Below are positions 46,601 through 53,125 of a stretch of 64,000 nucleotides of DNA, one piece after another. Under the pieces are notes generated by a model. The model was not told the DNA's origin. It searched no databases and saw only the letters and a list, made by a program, of their open reading frames with translations. This DNA comes from SW10 sp965657795 (GTDB taxonomy: Bacteria > Verrucomicrobiota > Verrucomicrobiia > Verrucomicrobiales > Akkermansiaceae): positions 6,147-70,146 of the forward strand of contig CBFHQJ010000012.1 of the NCBI GenBank assembly GCA_965657795.1. Reading direction: 5' to 3'. A program made the translations under genes and the position numbers. Every line of letters begins with the position of its first letter. Position 1 is the stretch's first letter.

Positions 46601-46890
46601 TAAGCATCGCCACTCAAAGCCCCCCCGTATTCGCTTCGAAAAAACGTGATCAAATCATCCAAGCCATCCCCGTTGAAATCTCCCGTCTCCGCCACCTCTT
46701 CTCCAAAAGAAAACCCCGTCTTCCAAACCGTTGGAAGCGGCACTCCATACGGTCGGTAAGTCTGCCCAATCGCTGCCGCCCCGAGCAAATTCATGGCGCC
46801 CCCAAACCCGCCAACCACCGCAGAATGAGCGGAATACCAAAAAAATTCACTCCCCGACCTATCTGAAAGCATCGCGAAAGGCAATTTCAT
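43618..46890 (-). CDS. FG-GAP/VCBS-repeat protein with M6-like metalloprotease domain
   Basis: This 1,090-residue protein is probably secreted, though its signal region (about residues 15-41) is not typical. About residues 65-340 contain repeated FG-GAP/VCBS units (GDFNGDGLDDLITF, GDFNGDGRDDIATF, GDFDGDGRDDIVSH, GDYDGDGRDDLAGF), a calcium-binding propeller type. About 400-660 hold a zinc-protease-like region with YAHEVAHHFGMADLYST, an HExxH-type motif with downstream Asp as in M6 immune-inhibitor peptidases. The rest includes repeated GDDV/DGVLDS-type acidic loops (about 720-830), a DLDGDGLSTIEEWVSGGDP loop and the tail SSDLSFW...FIRLRYTRWD. Peptidase activity is likely but the target is unknown. 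Its 5' end resembles that of the 131-residue membrane gene. Confidence 0.82.
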   Translation of the reverse strand: MKLPFAMLSDRSGSEFFWYSAHSAVVGGFGGAMNLLGAAAIGQTYRPYGVPLPTVWKTGFSFGEEVAETGDFNGDGLDDLITFFRSEYGGALSGDAYVSLNEGGSFGTRTLWHPFFGINDETLRIGDFNGDGRDDIATFLHGTSGVVYVALSNGSSFGASSIWIRDFAEGKGVPHVGDFDGDGRDDIVSHDPTSGEVRVALSDGSRAFGVARIWRDGFGVDRVVVGDYDGDGRDDLAGFQARGTVTGDVLVAKSKGDEFGNEEFWAELVPFSESAEVMAGPFSGSGGDDLAISFRSGFTWMIPAEGDSFLWEFDDSIWQKRLRNIGEDIRVGKFNGDENEDFAIFVSGGNNGDVKIGLTGGHAPPDSINPVTFGFGTMGREVLPPVDSRPPRQEVPMVLGLFTFSDRPAFGEELGRDRDFFDSIFFGPGQPNLVDWFAEMSRQSFTFSDAGTFEIEMGDVPEGDARPAQVQALADTGFDFRLFDVDGDGVVRQNELCIAAVSNFGVGGGQSWWADLTVEYETGGNIRLMTRFAGTDHLGRIDLYAHEVAHHFGMADLYSTSCYNNNATLAHCNALNRGWEPNDSLRWEEEESDLIYLDGWHMMRFGWSRPKIYDLRDGPGFANLRPPQISTSNDRAVIIYDGSIGTDQYYLMEYRTPEFTGGEQIWSDQDAAAYRRPDIVGDYPSAGYDSNVEAAAIFPWFVSMESQNRHVTELVGIHGGGDGVLDSTVLGDDVIVNGEITPGPDTILQSVLDVDHITEGDNKMLDSVAAGDDVLSDGRILVGPNGVFDTILAGDDQVGEADRYRKDELVFLSQDPDVHDDRGDLSNMILDDDLESFEWRLNAKGFQAGANVGSDGGQVLWGDPFRPFLEVWPTTILKAGTVFSVSGQMGPEVGEYAPILECEETGRAYRLEIETWDVYNCTWMIPENVAPGPYLLYVRQLEGSDPASVSNTGRIMIEDSWQVWLDGHYTFLEQTDETIVGAKVDLDGDGLSTIEEWVSGGDPKTKDPHLKPVYGASGSNLYVRYPRLDVLSGASVSGQKSSDLSFWRGLSNNTKIEDNYLGIPGLSLYEIQTSGRESHFIRLRYTRWDR

Positions 46891-47125
46891 TCCTCGCCGC
46901 GAAATGACTCCGGCGATCTTCCCGACATTGAAGCCGGGACACCCATTTGAGCTCTTTCAGACCGTCTCCCAACGCACGGAATGTCGATTCTTGTCTTCCT
47001 TGGACGGATTTTGATTTTAAGTTCGCAAACACTTTCGGGCCTCGTTCTCCACCCACTGCCTCGCACCCCCGCCTTCCAGCACCCCCATTCGCTCTCTCAA
47101 ATATTGCTTCAGAGCCGCTCTTACC
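46891..47125. other. Intergenic region with no recognised gene
   Basis: The bases upstream of the large minus-strand gene contain its presumed promoter. The 25 bases next to the start resemble the region upstream of the gene at 43358 (GGAGNCATNTC...GGCG). Open frames on either strand have no supportable function. Confidence 0.45.
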
Positions 47126-47418
47126 TTGAGCTTCAAAACTCCCCCCCTGCCCAACCGGAAATCCAACTTCAAGGCCTCGATCCGCTTTCCCCACACCCGT
47201 GGGGATGCCCCGATTCACTGGCTTCCCGTTCTCCTCTGTGACGATGCTGATTTCCTCAGTTTTGGTGATAACGATCCAGAAGCCTTGAAAAAGATCTTCA
47301 CCGAAATGTGCCAGCTCACGCCAGCACAAAACAAACTCTCCAAGCAAACTCTCCAAGCAAACTCTCCAAGCAACTCTTCGAGCAGGCGGAGAACTTTAAA
47401 GCGAATCGGAACACTTAA
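47126..47418 (+). pseudogene. Decayed 3' end of an unknown gene, copy 2
   Basis: The frame ends DPEALKKIFTEMCQLTPAQ NKLSK at 47344, then meets three perfect copies of a 13-base unit. Removing the two extra copies (26 bases) restores QLFEQAENFKANRNT and a stop at 47418. The conserved ends match copy 1 at 42797-42880. The upstream limit is uncertain and the family is not recognised. Confidence 0.6.
47332..47370 (+). repeat. Three perfect 13-base tandem repeats
   Basis: The unit CAAACTCTCCAAG occurs three times without change, followed by a degenerate partial copy (CAACTCTTCGAG). It lies inside the decayed gene end and shifts its reading frame by two. Confidence 0.95.
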
Positions 47419-47552
47419 AATCTCCGGTAAAAATCGGCCCAGCATCTACACTACTCCCGCGACGGACTTCGGCGAGACCATTCCTCTCTCCCTGGCAGCC
47501 AAGAGCCTGATTCCCCCCTTGGCTTTTTCAGAAAATCGAGCAGGGTTTCGGC

Positions 47553-50500
47553 ATGCTTCGTTCGACGCTTTTTACGCTGCCACGGATTTTAGTCCACCAC
47601 CTTGCCAGAGTCGCCGCTCCGCTTCTCATCGCAGGGATTGCCCACGGCATGGGAGAAATCAAACTCCCCTCCACCGCAACCCTCACTCCTGATTCCAAGA
47701 CCCTGGTCTTCGCCTGGGCCGGCGACATCTGGACCTCCCCCATCGATGGCGGGGAAGCCAGGAAGCTGACCCACCATCCCGCCCCCGATGACACGCCCAA
47801 GGTTTCCAAAGATGGCAAGTTCGTCTTCTTTAATTCCGAACGGACCGGCTCGGACCAGGTCTTCCGCATCCCCATTCAGGGCGGTAGCCCGCAACAAATC
47901 ACCTTTCACTCGGAGGGCAGCGCCCTCGAGGATCTTCACCCGACCAAACCCGCCATCCTGGTCCGCGGATACCGTGATCACGGAGGCCGACGCCCCTACC
48001 GCCTCATCGAGAAAGCTCTCGATCCCAACAAGGACGAAGAAGTTCTTTTCGACGCCAATGCCCGATATGGTCGCTACTCGCCGGACGGCAAAAAGCTCCT
48101 CATCGTGCGCGATGGCGCTCCGACCTACCGCAAGGGATACGAAGGCGCCCAGGCTTCCCGGATCTGGCTTTATGATTTCAAAAAGAAGACCTTCACCGAA
48201 CCCGTGAAGGACAAGACCGGCTGCCGCTACCCGATCTGGGCCCCGGACGGCAAATCCTTTTACTACGTCACCAGCCGCTCGGGCGCGCACAATATCTGGC
48301 ACCACCAGATTGGCAAAAAAGGAGATCGTCAGGTCACCAAACATCCCGACGACAGTGTCTTCGCGCCCGACATCTCGAGTGACGGAAGCACTCTCGTTTA
48401 CCGCCACCTCTTCGACCTTCACCGGATCTCCACCAAGAGAAAAGCCAGTCCGTCCAAAATCGATCTTTACCACCGCACCACTTTGGAACACCCGAAAAGC
48501 GAGGCACTTTCTTTTCGCTCCACGCGTGATGCCACCGTCACCCCGACCGGTCTGGAGTGGGCCTTTGAAGCGGGCGGCGAAATCTGGGCGATGGACACCG
48601 TCCTCAAGGAGCCCAACCGCCTCACTGATTCCCCCGCCCTCGAGTCGGACCTCTACTTCGCCAAGAACGGCAAATACATCTACTACAAGAAGGACAACGG
48701 AGTGGTCGTCAACTACTGGCGCATGTCGAAGACCGACCCCAAGGAATTTTGGTGGAACGCCGAATCATTTGATCACGAGCCCATCACGAAAGGCCCCGAG
48801 GAAAAATCCCGCTTCTCTCTGAGCCCCAACGAGGGACTGATCGCCTACGTGGAATACCCGGGCACTCTTTATCTCGCAAAGCCCGACGGCTCCGAAGCCC
48901 GCAAGCTCATCGAGGGTTGGGACTCACCTTCCTACGTCTGGTCACCGGATGGAAAGCACATTGCTTACGCGGTCGAGGACTACAATTACAACAGTGACAT
49001 CTACATTGTCGCAACCGATGGCAAGAGCGAGCCGGTCAACGTCTCCCGTCATCCCGATAGCGACTACTCCCCGGTCTGGTCGCCCGACGGAAAAATCCTT
49101 GCCTTTGCAGGTCGTCGTCACTCCACCCAAACCGACCTATTTTTCGTTCACCTCAAGCGCGACACCCACTTCCGCAGCGACCGCGATGCACGCATCGAGT
49201 CCGCTCGGCGCGCGATGACCAAGGACCCGCAATACAAAGAGGACAAAAAGGAAGAGGCTCCGGCCGCCGAGAAAAAAGAGGAGCCTAAAAAAGAGGAAGA
49301 AAAGACGCCTGAAGATCCAATTGACTTCGAGGACCTGCACAAACGCATCCAGCGGATTCCTCTGAGTGGCATGAGCCCATCACGCATGCACTGGATGCCG
49401 GATTCCAAGAACATCACCTTCCAGAGCGGCGGCAGTATCTACCGCGTCCCTGCCAAGGCTGGAGCCAAGCCTGCAGCCATGGCAAAAGCCAGCGGTCCGA
49501 TCATCCGCTACCGTGACAACGACAAAATCTATCTGGTCGCCAACGGCGTGCCGTCCTTCTTTAGCAAGGGCCGCCTCACCAGCTATGCATTTACCATTCC
49601 GATGGACCGCGACCGGGCACAGTATCAACGCATGGGCTTCAAGTTGGCTTGGCGGATTCTGCGGGATCGCTTTTATGATCCGACCCTCAACAACCGGGAC
49701 TGGGATAAGATCCGCACCAAATACGAATTCGCCGCCGCCAACGCTCCCACCAAGGAAGAATACGCCCGCGTCATGGCCCTGCTGTTGGGCGAACTGAACG
49801 CTTCTCACATGGGCTTCTACCCCACCGATTTCCCAAAGCAGTGGAAGTTTAACGAAGCCTGGCGCAGTTATACTCCTCACCTCGGAGTTCGACTCGACGA
49901 GACAAATCAAGTCACTTTCGTACATCCCAATGGTCCCGCCGACCGTCCCGGCAGCCGACTGAATCCAGGCGATCGAATTCTGAAAGTCGATGGCCAGACC
50001 ATCCGCTCAGATGTCTCCCTCACCCGCACACTCAACGGGCGTCTTGATCGGGACATCACTCTCACCGTGAAAGGCAAAAAAGACGAAGAGGCCCGGGAGG
50101 TCACCATTCGTCCAACCAGCTACTCACAGGCAAGAGCACTGGCCAACTCCGCCCATCTTGATGAGCGGAATGACCGCGTCAAAAAAGCCACCAAAGGGAA
50201 ACTCGGCTACCTTCACGTCGCCCGCATGATGTGGGACGAGTTCGAGAAATTCGAACACCACATTTACGAGCGTGGAGCCGGCAAGGACGGCCTCATCATT
50301 GATGTTCGCGATAATGGAGGCGGCTTCACCTGTGACCACCTTCTCACCGTCTTGACCCAGCCACTGCACGCTTACACCGTGGGCCGCAACGGCGCCATCG
50401 GATACCCACAGGATCGCCACGTCTATGCGAGCTGGAACAAGCCCATCGTCGTGCTCTGCAATCAGAACTCCTTCTCAAACGCGGAGATCTTTTCTCACGC

Positions 50501-50807
50501 CATCAAGACTCTTGACCGTGGTAAAGTGATTGGAATCCCGACCGCCGGAGGGGTGATCTCCACCGGCTCTGCGACCATCCTTGGACTGGGTCGCATGCGC
50601 CTGCCAGGTCGCGGCTGGTTTCTTCCTCAAAACGGGGAAGACATGGAACTTTACGGGGCTGTTCCCCATTTCATCGTCGACGTCAAGCCGGGGGAATTGA
50701 ACTCGGGTAAAGACCCACAACTCGACAAAGCGATTGAAGTTCTGAAGAAGGAAGTCAAAGAACGCAGTCTGAAACTGGCACCGCCGGTTTACAGATCTAA
50801 GCGATAA
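47553..50807 (+). CDS. Tricorn-like S41 protease
   Basis: This 1,084-residue protein has an exported-type N-terminus (RVAAPLLIAGIAHG). Residues 40-560 contain PD40/WD40-like beta-propeller repeats (PTATLTPDSKTLVFAW-like units, SPDGKKLLIV, WSPDGKHIAYA, WSPDGKILAFA). A charged KEE-rich linker is at about 565-590. A PDZ domain is at about 770-855 (LGVRLDETNQVTFVHPNGP, GDRILKVDGQTI). The S41 domain is at about 880-1050 (GLIIDVRDNGGGFT, VVLCNQNSFSNAEIFSHAIK, with the likely nucleophile Ser near residue 973). This is the propeller-PDZ-S41 order of tricorn proteases, which degrade peptides. The gene is alone on its strand and ends 12 bases from a convergent gene. Confidence 0.92.
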   Translation: MLRSTLFTLPRILVHHLARVAAPLLIAGIAHGMGEIKLPSTATLTPDSKTLVFAWAGDIWTSPIDGGEARKLTHHPAPDDTPKVSKDGKFVFFNSERTGSDQVFRIPIQGGSPQQITFHSEGSALEDLHPTKPAILVRGYRDHGGRRPYRLIEKALDPNKDEEVLFDANARYGRYSPDGKKLLIVRDGAPTYRKGYEGAQASRIWLYDFKKKTFTEPVKDKTGCRYPIWAPDGKSFYYVTSRSGAHNIWHHQIGKKGDRQVTKHPDDSVFAPDISSDGSTLVYRHLFDLHRISTKRKASPSKIDLYHRTTLEHPKSEALSFRSTRDATVTPTGLEWAFEAGGEIWAMDTVLKEPNRLTDSPALESDLYFAKNGKYIYYKKDNGVVVNYWRMSKTDPKEFWWNAESFDHEPITKGPEEKSRFSLSPNEGLIAYVEYPGTLYLAKPDGSEARKLIEGWDSPSYVWSPDGKHIAYAVEDYNYNSDIYIVATDGKSEPVNVSRHPDSDYSPVWSPDGKILAFAGRRHSTQTDLFFVHLKRDTHFRSDRDARIESARRAMTKDPQYKEDKKEEAPAAEKKEEPKKEEEKTPEDPIDFEDLHKRIQRIPLSGMSPSRMHWMPDSKNITFQSGGSIYRVPAKAGAKPAAMAKASGPIIRYRDNDKIYLVANGVPSFFSKGRLTSYAFTIPMDRDRAQYQRMGFKLAWRILRDRFYDPTLNNRDWDKIRTKYEFAAANAPTKEEYARVMALLLGELNASHMGFYPTDFPKQWKFNEAWRSYTPHLGVRLDETNQVTFVHPNGPADRPGSRLNPGDRILKVDGQTIRSDVSLTRTLNGRLDRDITLTVKGKKDEEAREVTIRPTSYSQARALANSAHLDERNDRVKKATKGKLGYLHVARMMWDEFEKFEHHIYERGAGKDGLIIDVRDNGGGFTCDHLLTVLTQPLHAYTVGRNGAIGYPQDRHVYASWNKPIVVLCNQNSFSNAEIFSHAIKTLDRGKVIGIPTAGGVISTGSATILGLGRMRLPGRGWFLPQNGEDMELYGAVPHFIVDVKPGELNSGKDPQLDKAIEVLKKEVKERSLKLAPPVYRSKR

Positions 50808-50819
50808 GCTGGACAAATA

Positions 50820-51227
50820 TTAGACCGGCCTCAAAAACTCCATCCCCGGGACATTTCTGAGGAGCGCAAACACGACCAGCGCTCCCAGAATGGCCCAAAG
50901 GAACCAGAGCCGAAAGCGGAAGAAGCGAAGGCCTTTGACCGCCGGGAACCTTTCTCCCGCTGCCGCGAAAACAATCCAAATTCCGCCAAGAACAAGACCT
51001 CCTGCAAAGAGGGCATTGTTTCTTATCGCTCCACTCCAATTGCCTTCATGGACGGCCAGAGCCGATCTCGTGGCACCGCACCCTGGGCACAACTGCCCCG
51101 TGGTCTCATAAAACAGGCAATCCGGCATTCTCTCACCCAGCCAGGGAGCCATTGCAAGCACCACCGCTGAAAGTGGCACCAACAAGATCCAGCAAGGCCA
51201 CCTTCCCCTGCCACGCGATAGGTTCAT
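50820..51227 (-). CDS. DUF2752 membrane protein
   Basis: From ATG 51227 this is a 135-residue protein with about three transmembrane helices. The family signature is CLFYETTGQLCPGCGATRSA near residues 35-55, the CPGCG-x-TR motif of DUF2752. Function is unknown. A longer frame from 51269 would overlap the upstream GYF gene; the shorter start leaves a 7-base gap. It is the last gene of the minus-strand fabI-GYF-DUF2752 series. Confidence 0.85.
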   Translation of the reverse strand: MNLSRGRGRWPCWILLVPLSAVVLAMAPWLGERMPDCLFYETTGQLCPGCGATRSALAVHEGNWSGAIRNNALFAGGLVLGGIWIVFAAAGERFPAVKGLRFFRFRLWFLWAILGALVVFALLRNVPGMEFLRPV

Positions 51228-51234
51228 CCTGAAT

Positions 51235-51780
51235 TCACATCCCCCGGTAGCTGCTGATGTTTCCACCAAGAAGCATCAGGACGAAAAAGCCAATTCCAAG
51301 GTAGCCACAGATCAATCCGGCAATTGCCATTCCCCGTCCCTCCTGTTGGTTCCCGGGAGCATTTAATTGATTCAGACTCAGGTGACCACAAATCACAGCA
51401 GGAACCCCAAGCCAAACTCCGCCGCAAAAGCAGAACAAGATCAAAGACAAGATGCCACAAATCATGCTCGCAATAGAGAGTCCATTGGTCACCGGCAGAG
51501 AAGGCCCGGGCGTGTAGGAAGCACCCTCGAGTCCGGCAACCGGAGGCGCGTATGGCGACTGAGGCGGCCCCGGAGGTTGGCTTCCCGGATCCTGGGACCG
51601 GGAATCACCCACCCCGGGAGTGAGATCGCGAACCTCTTGCAGAGGCTTCCACGAATCCATACCCTCGGTCCAGACAAGGTCAGCGGGACCAATCTCGCCC
51701 GTCGCGATGCGCGCGCTCAGAGTGACCTCATCGATGGGGCCATACTGTTGACCCTCCTTACCATAAAACCATTCAGCCAT
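51235..51780 (-). CDS. GYF-domain and DUF4190-type membrane protein
   Basis: This 181-residue protein has an N-terminal GYF_2 domain at about residues 1-55 (WFYGKEGQQYGPIDEVTL, DLVWTEGMDSWKPL), a proline-rich linker, and two transmembrane helices in a DUF4190-like region (ASMICGILSLILFCFCGG, IAGLICGYLGIGFFVLML). GYF_2 domains bind proline-rich peptides or recur in membrane proteins of uncharacterised function. It begins 15 bases downstream of fabI on the same strand and runs into the DUF2752 gene, so the three are likely co-transcribed. Confidence 0.88.
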   Translation of the reverse strand: MAEWFYGKEGQQYGPIDEVTLSARIATGEIGPADLVWTEGMDSWKPLQEVRDLTPGVGDSRSQDPGSQPPGPPQSPYAPPVAGLEGASYTPGPSLPVTNGLSIASMICGILSLILFCFCGGVWLGVPAVICGHLSLNQLNAPGNQQEGRGMAIAGLICGYLGIGFFVLMLLGGNISSYRGM

Positions 51781-51795
51781 GAAACCGTCGGCGGA

Positions 51796-52572
51796 TTACA
51801 TTCCCATGATTTGGTAACCGCCATCGACGTAAAGAACCTGACCGGTGATTGATGCCGCGCCGTCGCTGGCAAGGAAGACACCGGTCGCTCCGAGTTCATC
51901 GGTGGAGCAGGAACGCTGCAAGGGAGCATGCTCCTCATAGTGTTTGATCATGGTTCCAAATCCGGAAATTCCACGCGCAGCCAGTGTCTGAACCGGACCG
52001 GCACTGATGCAATTCACCCTGATCTTCTTTGAGCCCAAATCGTAAGCGAGATAGCGGGTCGAAGCCTCAAGGCTGGCCTTGGCCACGCCCATCACATTGT
52101 AGTTTGGCACCACCTTGGCGGCTCCGTAATAACTCATCGCCACGATGCTGCCGCCGTTAGTCATCATTGGAGCGGCACGCTGTGCGAGAGCCACCAACGA
52201 ATAAGCGCTGATGTCGTGAGAGGTTCTAAATGCGTCCCGCGTAGTGCTCAAGAAATCTCCCTCAAGCGCTTCTTTGGGCGCGAAAGCAACCGAGTGCAGC
52301 ACTAAATCAATCGTATCGGTGTGGTCCTTCACCTTGTCAAAAAAAGCGTCGAGTTCCTCGTCGCTGGTGACATCGCAGGGGTAAAGTGGGACATCGTCGC
52401 CGAATGTTGCCGCCAACTGCTCCACATTGTCCTTCAGGCGCTCGCCCTGGTAATTGAAAATCAACTTCGCTCCGGCATCCGCCCACGCCTTGGCAATCGC
52501 CCATGCGATGCTGCGCTTGTTTGCAACTCCGAATACAACTGCTGTCTTTCCGCTCAATGGCTTGTCGCTCAT
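51796..52572 (-). CDS. fabI: Enoyl-[acyl-carrier-protein] reductase (NADH)
   Basis: This roughly 258-residue enzyme carries out the last reductive step of the fatty acid elongation cycle. The N-terminus has the SDR nucleotide-binding signature in its FabI form (GKTAVVFGVANKRSIAWAIA). The catalytic Tyr-x6-Lys is in NYNVMGVAKASLEASTRYLA, and SAGPVQTLAARGI and the end GQVLYVDGGYQIMGM are typical. The ATG at 52572 (MSDKPLSGKTAVV) is the likelier start; a second ATG lies 12 bases upstream. It heads the fabI-GYF-DUF2752 series. Confidence 0.95.
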   Translation of the reverse strand: MSDKPLSGKTAVVFGVANKRSIAWAIAKAWADAGAKLIFNYQGERLKDNVEQLAATFGDDVPLYPCDVTSDEELDAFFDKVKDHTDTIDLVLHSVAFAPKEALEGDFLSTTRDAFRTSHDISAYSLVALAQRAAPMMTNGGSIVAMSYYGAAKVVPNYNVMGVAKASLEASTRYLAYDLGSKKIRVNCISAGPVQTLAARGISGFGTMIKHYEEHAPLQRSCSTDELGATGVFLASDGAASITGQVLYVDGGYQIMGM

Positions 52573-52698
52573 GGGGGCGAGCATCCCCCAACCCGTTTAC
52601 AAAAGCAATGATTTTGCGTCGCTGGAATCTCTCCAAATATACACGTAGACTCTAAAATCGGCCCTTCTGTTATCAAGCACTCGCGCTAGCCTCCAATC

Positions 52699-53067
52699 AT
52701 GAAGATGATGCTATTCTTTCTTGGGTTGGGCGTTCTGGCGGCCTGCGCATTTTATTCCGCGGCCACTACCGACACCAGACTACCTCCTCAGCCCCCCGTT
52801 AACGTCGGCTACCTCCTCGTCGCCTCTTTTTGCTTTCTGGGAGCAGCCGTCTATCGGGAAAACAGGTCAACGGACTGCCACGTCCGATATGAAGTTTACC
52901 ACTCTCTCAGCGAAAGCCCCCTCCCTTTCAACGATCTCCTTTCCTCCGTGCGTGAGCGCTTGGAGCCGGGCTATTCCAATGTTCAAATCAAAAGGATCGT
53001 TGGCGAAATGCTCGAAAGCGATCGCATCCTAGCTAGTGGAGGAAAACTCCATCTCCCGGAATCCTAG
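52699..53067 (+). CDS. Small membrane protein with C-terminal winged-helix-like part
   Basis: This 122-residue protein has two transmembrane segments (about residues 2-20 and 38-52). Its C-terminal 60 residues (LPFNDLLSSVRERLEPGYSN, IKRIVGEMLESDRILASGG) resemble a small winged-helix fold. I do not recognise a family. It precedes the PSD1 gene, which starts 58 bases after its stop with the start chosen here. Confidence 0.65.
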   Translation: MKMMLFFLGLGVLAACAFYSAATTDTRLPPQPPVNVGYLLVASFCFLGAAVYRENRSTDCHVRYEVYHSLSESPLPFNDLLSSVRERLEPGYSNVQIKRIVGEMLESDRILASGGKLHLPES

Positions 53068-53125
53068 CCAGACCGGCTTGCTTTCCGACTCGAAAGACCC
53101 TCATCCCCCGGGGCGTAAAGTTCCC

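Noticed and set aside
46859..47356. 165-codon minus-strand open frame upstream of the M6 gene
   Set aside because: Overlaps the start of that gene and a decayed plus-strand gene end; no family or start signal.
47332..47370. CRISPR-like array
   Set aside because: Units are 13 bases, directly abutting and without spacers; it is a simple tandem repeat.
47589..48491. 300-codon minus-strand open frame
   Set aside because: Antisense to the propeller part of the tricorn-like protease.
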